From assembly GCA_004214175.1 (NCBI GenBank), contig SGZH01000007.1, forward strand, positions 1 to 40,115: a DNA stretch of 40,115 nt, given 5' to 3'. Numbering within the stretch: the first letter of the stretch is position 1; each line of letters begins with the position of its first letter. Position numbers and translations under genes: made by a program. The DNA comes from Flavobacteriales bacterium. GTDB taxonomy: Bacteria > Bacteroidota > Bacteroidia > Flavobacteriales > Flavobacteriaceae. The notes under the pieces were generated by a model. The model did not search any database. It was not told where the DNA came from and worked only from the letters and a program-made list of their open reading frames with translations. Shown here piece after piece: positions 25,061 through 34,162 of the stretch.

Positions 25061-27196
25061 CTACTTATTTATCCCCTCCAAATCTAATAAAAAAGAATAG
25101 GACCTGGCATACTTTTTAAGCGCATTAAATCTTCCTGAAGCCCCACCATGTCCTGCTTCCATATTTATATGAAGCAAAAGTAAATTAGTGTCGGTTTTCA
25201 TATCTCTTAATTTAGCAACCCACTTTGCAGGTTCCCAATATTGCACCTGCGAATCATGAAGTCCAGTAGTCACCAACATATTAGGATAATTTTTAATAGC
25301 TACTTGGTCGTAAGGAGAATACGAAGTCATATAATCGTAGTATTCCTTTTCATTTGGGTTTCCCCATTCATCATACTCACCAGTAGTCAGTGGAATAGAA
25401 TCATCTAACATAGTAGTAGTTACATCAACAAAAGGAACTTCTGCGACTACACCATTATAGATTTCTGGAGCCATATTTGTAATTGCTCCCATTAACAAGC
25501 CCCCGGCTGAGCCCCCATTTGCATATAGGTGTTTGGAGGAAGTGTATTTATTTTCAATTAAATATTTTGAAACATCAATAAAATCGGTAAATGTATTTTT
25601 CTTTTTTAATAGTTTTCCATTCTCATACCAGGATCTCCCTAAGTATTCACTTCCTCTCACATGAGCAATTGCAAAAATAAATCCTCGATCTAATAAGCTC
25701 AACCTTACTGATGAAAAATAAGGGTCTACCGTACTTCCATAGGATCCATAAGCGTAGAGAAGTAAGGGCGTTTTACCATTCATCTTCATTCCTTTTTTGT
25801 ACACCATCGATACGGGTATCAAAGTGCTATCAGCTGCAGTTGCCCATATCCTCTTAGATTCATAATTATTTTTATTAAATCCAGTGCCCAGAACCTCTGT
25901 TTCCTTCAAAATAATTTGTTCTCTCGTATCCATATTAAAATCAATAATAGACGACGGAGTTATTAAAGAGTTATAAACATACCGTAGCACTTTAGAATCA
26001 AATTCAGGATTAACTGAAACAAATGCCGTATACGTCTCATTATCAAAAGGTAAATAGTATGAATCCGTACCATCCCATTTGACAACTTTTATCTTATTTA
26101 AACCATTTGAACGTTCACTAATCACATAGTAATCTTTAAAGATATCTATGTCTTCCAACAAAACATCCTCTCTGTGGGATATCATTTCTTCCCAGTTATC
26201 CATCAAAGTAGCATCATCTGAAGTTTTCATCAGTTTAAAATTAGATGCTCCATCCATATTGGTTAATACATAAAAAGAATCATCGTAATGAGATATAGAA
26301 TATTCTAAACCTCTAATTCTAGGTTGAAAAATCTTAAATTCTTCAAAAGGAGTATCTGCATTCAAAATTCTGTATTCTGAGGTCAAGGTGCTATAACATC
26401 CAATGACTAAAAACTTTTTAGATTTTGTTTTAAAAACAAAAGTTCCAAATGTTTCATCCTCTTCAGTAAAGACAAGTTCATCGCTAAGGGATGAGGTCCC
26501 TAATCGATGTCTAAATATTTTGTTGGATCTTAGAGTTTGTTCGTCTTTTTGAGTATAAAATAAGGTACTGTTGTCATTCGCCCATGTGGATCCTCCGGTA
26601 GTAAGCGGAATAGTTTCGTCCAAAATAGTACCGGTCAATAAATCTTTAATATAAATGGTATATTTTCTTCGACTTACCGTATCAACTCCAAAAGATATTT
26701 TAGTATTGTCAGGGCTTACGCTCAAACCCAATAAATTATAATAAGAATGTCCTTCGGCCATTTCATTGACATCAAAAAGTAATTCTTCCTCAGCTTCTAA
26801 GCTATCTTTTTTTCGAGTATAAATTGGATAATCTTTTCCTTTTTCAAATTTTGTGATATAATAATAACCATTAAATCGATAAGGAACAGATTCATCATCT
26901 TCCTTGATTCTACTTTTCATTTCTTCAAATAAACTTTTTTGAAAATCTTTTGTATGTTCGGTCATCCGATCGTAATAATCATTTTCACGCTCCAGATAAT
27001 CAATTACTTCTTCGTTATCACGATCATTCAACCAATAATAATTATCTATTCGAACATCTCCATGTTTCTCTAAATGTTTTTCTATTTTGTCTGCCTTTGG
27101 AGCTTGTATTTCCATAGTCGCTTTAGATATTTCTTTGTTTTTACAGGAAGCAACAAAAATAAGCGTTAGCAACGAAAAAATTAATATTTTTTTCAT
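25061..27196 (-). CDS. S9A prolyl oligopeptidase family lipoprotein (oligopeptidase B-like)
   Basis: This 711-residue protein has a lipoprotein signal peptide (MKKILIFSLLTLIFVASCKN, lipidated Cys18). A beta-propeller region (about 80-420) follows, then an alpha/beta-hydrolase domain with a full triad: Ser563 in GGSAGGLLMG, Asp648 in TTGLHDSQVQYW and His683 in EAGHGGASGR. This is the layout of prolyl oligopeptidase / oligopeptidase B, which cuts short peptides entering through the propeller. The DDSIPLTTGEYDEWGNP segment is typical of the oligopeptidase B branch, which prefers basic residues. Lipidation places it in the periplasm or on the outer membrane, so it probably digests imported peptides. 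It is divergent from the YbaB gene. Confidence 0.9.
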   Translation of the reverse strand: MKKILIFSLLTLIFVASCKNKEISKATMEIQAPKADKIEKHLEKHGDVRIDNYYWLNDRDNEEVIDYLERENDYYDRMTEHTKDFQKSLFEEMKSRIKEDDESVPYRFNGYYYITKFEKGKDYPIYTRKKDSLEAEEELLFDVNEMAEGHSYYNLLGLSVSPDNTKISFGVDTVSRRKYTIYIKDLLTGTILDETIPLTTGGSTWANDNSTLFYTQKDEQTLRSNKIFRHRLGTSSLSDELVFTEEDETFGTFVFKTKSKKFLVIGCYSTLTSEYRILNADTPFEEFKIFQPRIRGLEYSISHYDDSFYVLTNMDGASNFKLMKTSDDATLMDNWEEMISHREDVLLEDIDIFKDYYVISERSNGLNKIKVVKWDGTDSYYLPFDNETYTAFVSVNPEFDSKVLRYVYNSLITPSSIIDFNMDTREQIILKETEVLGTGFNKNNYESKRIWATAADSTLIPVSMVYKKGMKMNGKTPLLLYAYGSYGSTVDPYFSSVRLSLLDRGFIFAIAHVRGSEYLGRSWYENGKLLKKKNTFTDFIDVSKYLIENKYTSSKHLYANGGSAGGLLMGAITNMAPEIYNGVVAEVPFVDVTTTMLDDSIPLTTGEYDEWGNPNEKEYYDYMTSYSPYDQVAIKNYPNMLVTTGLHDSQVQYWEPAKWVAKLRDMKTDTNLLLLHINMEAGHGGASGRFNALKKYARSYSFLLDLEGINK

Positions 27197-27230
27197 TAGA
27201 ATTTTATAGATTAGTTTGATTACAATATAC

Positions 27231-27238
27231 TAATTTTG
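27231..27238 (+). promoter_or_regulatory. Putative -7 element of the YbaB gene
   Basis: TAATTTTG fits TAnnTTTG and ends 19 bases before the ATG at 27258. The only nearby TTG (27216-27218) is spaced too closely (12 bases), so the promoter is uncertain. Confidence 0.35.
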
Positions 27239-27257
27239 TTGCAAATTAATATATATC

Positions 27258-27578
27258 ATGTTTGGAGATTTAAAAGGAATGATGGGTAAATTAAAAGAAG
27301 CCCAGGCTAAAGTAGCAGCCACAAAACAACGAATGAACACTGTCTTAATAGATGGAAATAGTAGTGATGGTATGCTAAAAGTAACGATTACTGCTAATAG
27401 AGAATTAAAGAATCTTGAAATAGATGATGGCTTATTGGAAAATAAAACACAATTAATAGAATCTTTAATTTTAACTTTAAATAAAGCCATCGATAAAGCA
27501 ACGACGATAAATGAGAGAGAAGTTGCTGCTGTTGCTAGTGAAGGAATGCCAAAAATACCTGGAATGGATTTATTTTAA
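27258..27578 (+). CDS. YbaB/EbfC family nucleoid-associated protein
   Basis: This 106-residue protein has the YbaB/EbfC form: an N-terminal charged helix ([20 protein letters not shown]), a central strand region containing [20 protein letters not shown], and a C-terminal helix. Family members are small dimers that bind DNA and influence nucleoid structure. In many bacteria the gene follows dnaX and precedes recR; here neither is near. It is divergent from the S9 peptidase gene, and its last bases overlap the stop of the convergent threonine aldolase gene. Confidence 0.88.
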   Translation: MFGDLKGMMGKLKEAQAKVAATKQRMNTVLIDGNSSDGMLKVTITANRELKNLEIDDGLLENKTQLIESLILTLNKAIDKATTINEREVAAVASEGMPKIPGMDLF

Positions 27579-28600
27579 TATTCATAATTGTTAAGAACAT
27601 TAAGAACAGTAAGATGCATTTCATCGGTATAATCTAGATGAGTTACCATTCTAAGCTTACCTTCACCCATATCGCTAATTTGTATATGATTTTTTAACAT
27701 ATCATTCATAAATTGATCTTTTGAAATTTCATCTATTAAATTAAAGATAACAATATTAGTATCAGCGGGTTCTACTTTCTTTATGAAAGTTAATTTTTGG
27801 AGCGTTTGGGCAATTTCTGATGCTTTTTCATGATCCTCAGCTAATCTTTCAAAATGATGATCTAAAGCATACAATCCTGCCGCTGCCATGAAACCAACTT
27901 GTCGCATTGCACCACCAAGAGTTTTACGTACTCTAATAGCTCTTGTCATTAGCTCATTGCTACCGAGTAAAATTGTTCCAAGAGGAGTTCCAAGGCCTTT
28001 GCTTAGACAGATAGAAATGGTATCAAATATCTTTCCATAGCTATTTGGATCTTCATTTTTTGCAACTAAAGCATTCATGAGTCTTGCACCATCTAAATGC
28101 AAACCTAAACCGTAGCTATCACATAAAGTTCTTACTTTTCTAAATTCTTCAAAATCATAACAAGCTCCTCCCCCTTTATTAGTAGTATTTTCTAAACAAA
28201 CTAAGGTTGTATTAGGTGTATGGTAGTTAGAAATTGGACTAATCCCTTTTTCTATTGCTGAGGCCGTAATCATTCCTCTATGACCGTCAATTAGATTACA
28301 AGTAACTCCACTATTAAATGCAACTCCTCCTGCTTCATAATTATAGACATGAGCCCATTTATCGCAAATTAATTGATCTCCAGGTTGTGTGTGTAATTTT
28401 ATAGCAGTTTGGTTAGACATTGATCCAGTCGGGAAAAAAAGTGCTGTATCCATACCAAAAATTTCTGCAAATCTACGTTCTAATTTATTTACAGTAGGAT
28501 CCTCTTTATAAACATCATCTCCAGTTGGCGCCTTTATAATGGCTTGTAACATTCCTTTTGTAGGTTTGGTTACCGTATCACTTCGTAAATCTATATTCAT
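27575..28600 (-). CDS. Low-specificity L-threonine aldolase family PLP enzyme
   Basis: This 341-residue fold-type I PLP enzyme matches the threonine aldolase / GntG family, which splits threonine or allo-threonine to glycine and acetaldehyde. It begins with the typical [14 protein letters not shown]. The [15 protein letters not shown] segment is at about residues 28-42, the [10 protein letters not shown] loop at 57-66, the [11 protein letters not shown] aspartate region at 168-178 and the Schiff-base lysine Lys201 in [12 protein letters not shown] chose the ATG at 28600 because the family normally starts there; the ATG at 28621 adds 7 residues. The gene ends inside the last bases of the convergent YbaB gene. 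Confidence 0.9.
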   Translation of the reverse strand: MNIDLRSDTVTKPTKGMLQAIIKAPTGDDVYKEDPTVNKLERRFAEIFGMDTALFFPTGSMSNQTAIKLHTQPGDQLICDKWAHVYNYEAGGVAFNSGVTCNLIDGHRGMITASAIEKGISPISNYHTPNTTLVCLENTTNKGGGACYDFEEFRKVRTLCDSYGLGLHLDGARLMNALVAKNEDPNSYGKIFDTISICLSKGLGTPLGTILLGSNELMTRAIRVRKTLGGAMRQVGFMAAAGLYALDHHFERLAEDHEKASEIAQTLQKLTFIKKVEPADTNIVIFNLIDEISKDQFMNDMLKNHIQISDMGEGKLRMVTHLDYTDEMHLTVLNVLNNYEY

Positions 28601-28851
28601 TGGGAGCTCTTTACTTATCAACAGATAAATTTAAAAATTAAAATAACCATTATATAATTTTAAGTCATTTTTTTTCTTGAATAAATTGTGCAGAAATATA
28701 TTATTACAACCAAATAGAGTAATCTGTATCTTATAAAAATTTATTTATTTTAACGCTATAAAAAATATTAGAATTTTCTTTTAAGATGAATTGTTAAATT
28801 CTATTTTTACCAGGAGTTAATAATAAAAAATACCGATAGTTCGGGACAATT

Positions 28852-29959
28852 ATGATAACACTTGATCAAATAAAAGATCTTAAGGAACGTCTGGATGCGT
28901 TAAGGAGGTATCTTTGACGTTGCTGGTAAAAAGATTGAAATAGCAAACGACGAAGAAAAAACGTACGATCCTAATTTTTGGAACCATCCAAAAGATGCCG
29001 AAATTTTCATGAAGTCACTTCGAACCAAGAAAAAATGGATTTCAGATTATAATAATGCCTTATCTATTACAGAGGATACCGAAGTGTTATTCGAATTTTT
29101 TAAAGAAGGTGAAGGAACTGCCGAACAACTAGAAAAGCGTTTTAACGATTCGTTAGAAGCTATTGAAACACTAGAGTTTAGGAATATGCTAAGTGACGAA
29201 GGAGATCATCTTAGTGCTGTATTGCAAATAACAGCAGGAGCTGGAGGTACCGAAAGTTGTGATTGGGCAGAAATGCTTATGCGCATGTATTTGATGTGGG
29301 CTGAAAAACATCAATTAAAGGTAAAAGAACTTAATTTTCAATCAGGAGATGTTGCAGGAATTAAAACAGTCACCATAGAAATTGAGGGCGAATATGCTTT
29401 TGGTTGGTTAAAAGGTGAAAATGGTGTTCATCGATTGGTTCGAATTTCTCCTTTTGATAGCAATGCAAAAAGACATACCAGTTTTGCCTCAGTTTATGTA
29501 TACCCCATGGCAGACGAAACTATTGAAATAGCTATCAATCCTGCAGAAATATCCTGGTCTTTTGCAAGAAGTGGTGGTGCTGGTGGTCAAAATGTAAATA
29601 AAGTGGAGACTAAAGCTATTTTGACTCATGAACCCACTGGGATTATGATTCACAATTCTGAAACCAGGTCACAGCTAGAAAATCGAGAGAGGGCAATGCA
29701 AATGTTAAAGTCACAGTTATATGAAATTGAATTGCGAAAACAACAAAGCCACCGAAATGAAATTGAGGCCAATAAAATGGCTATCGAATGGGGTTCACAA
29801 ATAAGAAACTATGTTTTACATCCCTATAAATTAATTAAAGATGTTAGAACCGCTCATGAAACTGGGAATGTTGACCAAGTTCTAAACGGAGATATTGATA
29901 GTTTTTTAAAAGCTTTTTTAATGAGCAATGGGCAAAAAGAAAAAAATAATGAGTTATAA
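28852..29959 (+). CDS. prfB: Peptide chain release factor 2 with programmed +1 frameshift
   Basis: Release factor 2 frees finished proteins at UGA and UAA codons. The gene is in two frames. The ATG at 28852 opens 21 codons ending TAT CTT at 28914, followed by an in-frame TGA (28915-28917). Skipping the T at 28915 continues in the +1 frame with GAC (28916-28918) to the TAA at 29957-29959. The joined protein is 368 residues, the normal length. The SPF recognition motif ([16 protein letters not shown]) and the catalytic GGQ ([16 protein letters not shown]) are present. An annotation starting at the first ATG of the main frame (28950s-29009 region) would lose the N-terminal domain. A terminator hairpin follows the stop. 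Confidence 0.95.
28903..28918 (+). promoter_or_regulatory. prfB autoregulatory +1 frameshift site
   Basis: The sequence reads AGGAGG (28903-28908) TAT CTT TGA C. It has an internal Shine-Dalgarno-like element 3 bases before the slippery CTT, then a UGA followed by C, the weak stop context. This is the classic RF2 feedback element: low RF2 lets the ribosome pause at UGA and slip forward by one base. Confidence 0.95.
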
Positions 29960-29960
29960 A

Positions 29961-29990
29961 AAAGCAGCTAAACTTAGATTTAGCTGCTTC
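29961..29990 (+). terminator. prfB terminator
   Basis: AAGCAGCTAAA (29961-29971) pairs with TTTAGCTGCTT (29978-29988) around a 6-base loop, followed by CTTT. The flanking A-run also allows use from the minus strand for the DUF2911 gene ending at 30025. Confidence 0.8.
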
Positions 29991-30024
29991 TTTAATAATA
30001 TAAAGTAGTTTATTTATATTCTGA

Positions 30025-30870
30025 TTATTTACCTTCCCATACCTTTAATGACTTTGAGTTTAAAGCTACATAATGATCGTTTCCAGCTTCTTTTGCAAGA
30101 GCTAATGATTTTTTTGCAGCTTTTATAGCGCCAGTTTTATCTCCCGCTTTTGCGTAAATTAAAGACTGTTGTCTATAATACCAAAAAGCAGGATTCTCTC
30201 TCATTTCGATAGCTTTATCAATCCAGTTTTTTGCTTTTTTAATATCTTTATCAGCGTTAAAATAATAAACAGCGGCTGAGTAGTAATCTCCGGCATTCGG
30301 TCCACTCATTACAGACTCAATACTTTTTGTGACTTGAGCATCTGTAAAAAATGAAATAGGTACAGTGACATAAGTTTGATCCCAACTAAAACCTAAATTT
30401 GCTTTATCATTGCTTATAGCATCAAAGGAAATCGTAAATGTTTCTACCTCCGTAGGCATAACTATAACATTTGCTTTTACCGAAGCTACCACTTTTTCAT
30501 TTTCCCAAACTGATGGAATACCCCAGTTAGAGGTGTCTGAGTAAAAATATATCTCCCAAGATTGAGCATTAGGCTTAGTAAATATGGCATAAGTACCTGC
30601 TTTTACTTCTTTAGAGCCAATTATTACATCCTTATCGAAGCTAATGGTGGTATTTTTATTAGCACCTGTTCTCCACATTTTTCCATAGGGCACTAATTCG
30701 CCAAATATGTTTCTTTCTCGCATTGAGGGTCTAGAGTAGGACAATTCAATATGGGTGAGGCCTACAGTTTGATTTACTGTTTGAGAAGTACTAGGTTGCG
30801 GAGACTCTACTTGTGCGTTTACGGATAAGGATAACAAACATATAAAAGTCAATAAAATAATTTTTTTCAT
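30025..30870 (-). CDS. DUF2911 domain-containing secreted protein
   Basis: This 281-residue protein has a signal peptide (MKKIILLTFICLLSLSVNAQ). The DUF2911 domain follows (about residues 35-170), with ELSYSRPSMRERNIFGELVP and GKMWRTGANKNTTISFDKDV. The C-terminal part (about 195-281) has TPR-like helical repeats: YSAAVYYFNADKDIKKAKNW, then GDKTGAIKAAKKSLALAKEA. It is exported to the periplasm. DUF2911 has no established function. A minus-strand TAGCTTTG (30912-30905) resembles a -7 element, 35 bases before the ATG. The 246-base gap upstream to 31116 otherwise shows only A+T-rich sequence and one short CATCT/AGATG palindrome near 31080. Confidence 0.85.
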   Translation of the reverse strand: MKKIILLTFICLLSLSVNAQVESPQPSTSQTVNQTVGLTHIELSYSRPSMRERNIFGELVPYGKMWRTGANKNTTISFDKDVIIGSKEVKAGTYAIFTKPNAQSWEIYFYSDTSNWGIPSVWENEKVVASVKANVIVMPTEVETFTISFDAISNDKANLGFSWDQTYVTVPISFFTDAQVTKSIESVMSGPNAGDYYSAAVYYFNADKDIKKAKNWIDKAIEMRENPAFWYYRQQSLIYAKAGDKTGAIKAAKKSLALAKEAGNDHYVALNSKSLKVWEGK

Positions 30871-31116
30871 TTTTGTAGTGTTTAATTAAATTTTTAAAAG
30901 AATACAAAGCTAAACAAACATATTTAATTTAATTTATGGTGTTTTTCACAAAAAAATAACAAATCAATGTTTTAATATTCTTAGAAGTTCAAAATTAAAA
31001 AACATCGAATGCATCTTAAAAAAATATTCAAAAAAAATAGTTCCGCAATTAAAGTCTGTTTTAAACAATTTTTAGCATCTTGCAGATGATTATTTTATCT
31101 TAGAAACACCATTATT

Positions 31117-31683
31117 ATGAAGATTTATTTTCCTTTTCTCCTATTATTATTGGCTTTAACCAAAAATACTCAAGCACAGGAACTAAACATAGAAGGGCAA
31201 TTTCAAGATTTAATAAAAAAATCTAATAATTATAAAGGATACAAAGTAGTAAAAAAAGAAAAATTATACACTTTACGTAGTAATGTATCCGATTCAATTA
31301 ATAGCTATAAACAAGAAATTAATACCCTTGACAAAGAAAAAGAATTTCAAGATTCTAGTATTGATCAACTTACTTATGAATTAGATGCTACTAAAAAGGA
31401 ATTAGCAATCTATAAAGACAAAGAAAAAGTTATTGATGTTTTAGGGATACCAATTCAAAAGCCTACCTATAATTTATTTGTATTTTTTGGTTTTAGTTTT
31501 TTATCACTAATCATCATTATATTATTTTTACGTTATAAAAATAGTTTTAATATAATTAAAACCACCAAAGAAAAATTAGAGGAAACCGATAACGAATTTG
31601 AGAATTTCAGACAACGCTCATTAGAGCGTGAACAAAAAATTAGAAGAAAGCTTCAGGACGAACTTAATAAACATAAAAAATAA
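31117..31683 (+). CDS. Membrane protein with two coiled coils, function unknown
   Basis: This 188-residue protein has an N-terminal signal peptide (MKIYFPFLLLLLALTKNTQA, then Q). A charged segment about 22-110 includes a coiled coil (SINSYKQEINTLDKEKEFQD onward), followed by one membrane helix at about 120-139 (LFVFFGFSFLSLIIIILFL) and a second coiled coil to the C-terminus (KEKLEETDNEFENFRQRSLE onward, ending in Lys). The topology is therefore periplasmic coiled coil, membrane, cytoplasmic coiled coil. I recall relatives in Flavobacteriaceae mislabelled as tRNA (guanine-N1)-methyltransferase; nothing here supports that activity. It lies convergent with murA, with 1 base between the stop codons. 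Confidence 0.7.
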   Translation: MKIYFPFLLLLLALTKNTQAQELNIEGQFQDLIKKSNNYKGYKVVKKEKLYTLRSNVSDSINSYKQEINTLDKEKEFQDSSIDQLTYELDATKKELAIYKDKEKVIDVLGIPIQKPTYNLFVFFGFSFLSLIIIILFLRYKNSFNIIKTTKEKLEETDNEFENFRQRSLEREQKIRRKLQDELNKHKK

Positions 31684-31684
31684 A

Positions 31685-32995
31685 CTAGTCCAATCTTGTA
31701 ATTTTAGCTCCGATAGCTCGCAAACGTGTATCTATATTTTCGTAGCCACGATCAATTTGCTCAATATTCTGTATGATGCTAGTACCATTGGCTGACAAAG
31801 CAGCTATCAATAGAGAAATTCCCGCTCTAATATCAGGTGATACCATAGTAGTTGCTTTTAATGGATATTCAAAATTATGACCAATTACTGTAGCTCTGTG
31901 TGGGTCACAAAGAATAATCTTAGCACCCATATCAATTAATTTATCCACAAAGAAAAGACGACTCTCAAACATTTTTTGATGAATAAGCACACTTCCTTTT
32001 GCTTGCGTAGCAATAACCAATACAATACTTAATAGATCTGGGGTAAAACCTGGCCAAGTAGAATCCGAAACAGTTAAAATAGAACCATCAATATAGCCTT
32101 GTATTTCGTAACTTTCTTGTCGAGGAATATGAATGTCATCACCCACTTTTTCAAGGGTAATACCCAACTTTCTGAAAGTTTCAGGAATCAATCCAAGGTG
32201 TTCCCAGCTTACATTTTTAATGGTAATATCACTTCTGGTCATTGCCGCTAATCCAATCCAACTGCCAATCTCAATCATATCTGGCAAAATCGTATGTTGA
32301 CAACCTTGTAAAGACGAAACCCCTTCTACAGTTAATAAATTGGAACCTATTCCATTTATTTTTGCCCCCATAGAAACTAACATCTTACATAACTGTTGAA
32401 GGTATGGTTCACAGGCAGCATTATAAATGGTGGTTGTCCCCTCAGCTAAAACAGCAGCCATTAAAATATTAGCAGTTCCAGTAACGGATGCCTGATCCAG
32501 AAGCATATAAGTACCCTTGAGACCGTTAGCAGCTTCGACACCATAAAAAGACTCTTCCTTATTGTATCTAAAGGTTGCACCCAATTTGATGAATCCTTCA
32601 AAATGAGTATCTAATCTCCTTCTACCAATTTTATCACCTCCGGGTTGCGGTATAAATCCTTTACCAAATCTACTTAGTAATGGACCAATAATCATAATGG
32701 ATCCTCTTAAGGCACTACCCTCTTCTTTAAATCGCTCAGATTCTAGATAGTCTAGATCTAAATTATCAGATTTAAATGAATAAGCTCCTTTTTTTAATTT
32801 TTGAACAGTAACACCAAGATTTCCTAAAATTTCTATTAATTTATTGACATCCCGTATGTCTGGCACATTATCAATTAAAACTTCCTCATCTGTAAGTAAT
32901 ACAGCACACAAAATTTGTAACGCTTCGTTTTTTGCACCTTGAGGTATAATTTCTCCTTGCAATTTACAACCTCCCTCTATACGAAATGATCCCAT
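31685..32995 (-). CDS. murA: UDP-N-acetylglucosamine 1-carboxyvinyltransferase, Asp-type active site
   Basis: This 436-residue protein is MurA, catalysing the first committed step of peptidoglycan synthesis (enolpyruvyl transfer from PEP to UDP-GlcNAc) in the cytoplasm. Lys22 in GAKNEAL and the loop PGGDKIGRRRLDTHF are conserved. The loop residue corresponding to the catalytic Cys115 of E. coli is Asp121 here. Other Asp-type MurA enzymes (Mycobacterium, Chlamydia) are active and insensitive to fosfomycin, so the same is expected here. The length is normal. The gene lies 68 bases downstream of the DUF4290 gene on the same strand, probably one transcript. Confidence 0.93.
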   Translation of the reverse strand: MGSFRIEGGCKLQGEIIPQGAKNEALQILCAVLLTDEEVLIDNVPDIRDVNKLIEILGNLGVTVQKLKKGAYSFKSDNLDLDYLESERFKEEGSALRGSIMIIGPLLSRFGKGFIPQPGGDKIGRRRLDTHFEGFIKLGATFRYNKEESFYGVEAANGLKGTYMLLDQASVTGTANILMAAVLAEGTTTIYNAACEPYLQQLCKMLVSMGAKINGIGSNLLTVEGVSSLQGCQHTILPDMIEIGSWIGLAAMTRSDITIKNVSWEHLGLIPETFRKLGITLEKVGDDIHIPRQESYEIQGYIDGSILTVSDSTWPGFTPDLLSIVLVIATQAKGSVLIHQKMFESRLFFVDKLIDMGAKIILCDPHRATVIGHNFEYPLKATTMVSPDIRAGISLLIAALSANGTSIIQNIEQIDRGYENIDTRLRAIGAKITRLD

Positions 32996-33063
32996 AAAAA
33001 TTATTAGTTTTGATTCTGTTATTAAACAACAACCAATAGTTTATAGTTATTATTGTCTAATTA

Positions 33064-33708
33064 TTAATATTTTTTTCTAGCTCTACTTTTGTTGTTTTTA
33101 TAATTTTTTTGATATTTCTTTTGACCGTAGGTTTTCTTATTTTTAAGAATAGTCATCGCATCTAATAATGTTTCCTTAGAATCCTTGAGGTTTAACTTTC
33201 CTTCAGAAAGTTCAAATAAATGATTAAATATTACATCATCTTCAACAGTATCCTTATTCCAATTTAAGAAACATTTCTTCATATGGTTGGCGATCGTAAA
33301 TACCAATGCTTCTTTTTTATCTCCTTCTTCCCAACTATTAGCAACATCAATCATTCGCTTGATATTATTACCATAAAAACGATATTTTGGAAAGTTTTGA
33401 GGATAATTTAGAGACTCCGGTCGTTCTTGGAGTTCTTCTTTTTTTGGAATTGGATAAGGTGAATCTACCTCCAATTTAAAATCGGAGATAATAAATAATT
33501 GATCCCAAAGTTTATGTTGAAAATCTGGAACATCACGTAGATGAGGATTTAAGTTCCCCATTACTGCAATGATACTATTAGCAACTTTGTTTCTTTCTTC
33601 TTTAGTTTCTATAGAGATAGCGAAATCTACCATTTTTTGAATATGTCTACCATATTCAGGTATAATAAGTTTTTCTCTCTCCGAATTGTATTCTATGTGA
33701 TCTATCAA
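33064..33708 (-). CDS. DUF4290 domain-containing protein
   Basis: This 214-residue protein matches DUF4290, a Bacteroidota family of unknown function. The conserved N-terminus is IEYNSEREKLIIPEYGRHIQ followed by KMVDFA, and the middle contains NLNPHLRDVPDFQHKLWDQL and YPKYRFYGNNIKRMID-like segments. The last 30 residues are very basic (KKTYGQKKYQKNYKNNKSRA). It is soluble and probably cytoplasmic. Translation must begin at the TTG at 33708: an in-frame stop lies a few codons upstream with no ATG between. It precedes murA, which in this phylum commonly has a DUF4290 neighbour. Confidence 0.85.
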   Translation of the reverse strand: MIDHIEYNSEREKLIIPEYGRHIQKMVDFAISIETKEERNKVANSIIAVMGNLNPHLRDVPDFQHKLWDQLFIISDFKLEVDSPYPIPKKEELQERPESLNYPQNFPKYRFYGNNIKRMIDVANSWEEGDKKEALVFTIANHMKKCFLNWNKDTVEDDVIFNHLFELSEGKLNLKDSKETLLDAMTILKNKKTYGQKKYQKNYKNNKSRARKKY

Positions 33709-33792
33709 AATTTTTGGATAAAATGTGGTTTAGTAACCTACAAGGTGAATTAATATGTGAAGTAATCTAATAATTTTTGCAAAATACTAATT

Positions 33793-34083
33793 TTATAAAG
33801 AAATTACTCCCTCCACTTTAGAAACTTTTTTATATTTTTCGATTACTGCATCTGGAGATTTCATATTAACCTTTATAGATATACTGGTATAAGTACCTTT
33901 AGACGAATCTCTTTTTGTGATTTCAGCATTGGTATTGTTAAATATAGCCTCAATTTCTGCAATTTTTGATTCGTTTGTGGGAATAATAAATTTATACAAG
34001 TATAAAGCAGGCCATTGGGTATCGCTTTTTAAGCTTTTCTTTAATTTCTTATAAAAAGCCACTGTATCTTTTTCGTTATGCAT
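33793..34083 (-). CDS. DUF493 (YbeD-like) family protein
   Basis: This 96-residue protein has the DUF493 pattern: a WPALYLYKFIIPTNESKIAE strand-helix start, a central STKGTYTSISIKV-like strand (residues about 60-72) and a final helix. The family has an ACT-like ferredoxin fold; E. coli YbeD is a member and its role is unclear. It is cytoplasmic. It stands 84 bases upstream of the DUF4290 gene on the same strand and could be the first gene of that operon. It is divergent from the ATPase gene at 34163. Confidence 0.82.
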   Translation of the reverse strand: MHNEKDTVAFYKKLKKSLKSDTQWPALYLYKFIIPTNESKIAEIEAIFNNTNAEITKRDSSKGTYTSISIKVNMKSPDAVIEKYKKVSKVEGVISL

Positions 34084-34162
34084 TACATATTTATTACAGT
34101 TTACAAATATAGGGTTTCGCTATCAATAATTATTTACGTTATTTGCATAATATCTTTTTTAT

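Noticed and set aside
27230-27490. Minus-strand open frame of 86 codons opposite the YbaB gene
   Set aside because: It is a shadow of the strongly conserved YbaB reading frame.
28833-28844. Small CCGA/TCGG hairpin just before the prfB ATG
   Set aside because: A 4-bp stem is too weak to argue for regulation; it may be a remnant of a common flavobacterial intergenic repeat, but a single copy cannot show this.
29009-29959. prfB called as a single-frame gene starting at an internal ATG
   Set aside because: The upstream 21 codons, the AGGAGG-TAT-CTT-TGA-C site and homologous sequence between 28916 and 29009 show the gene starts at 28852 with a +1 shift.
31075-31089. CATCT-TGC-AGATG palindrome upstream of the gene at 31117
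   Set aside because: A 5-bp arm length is expected by chance in this much sequence and there is no second copy or clear promoter relation.
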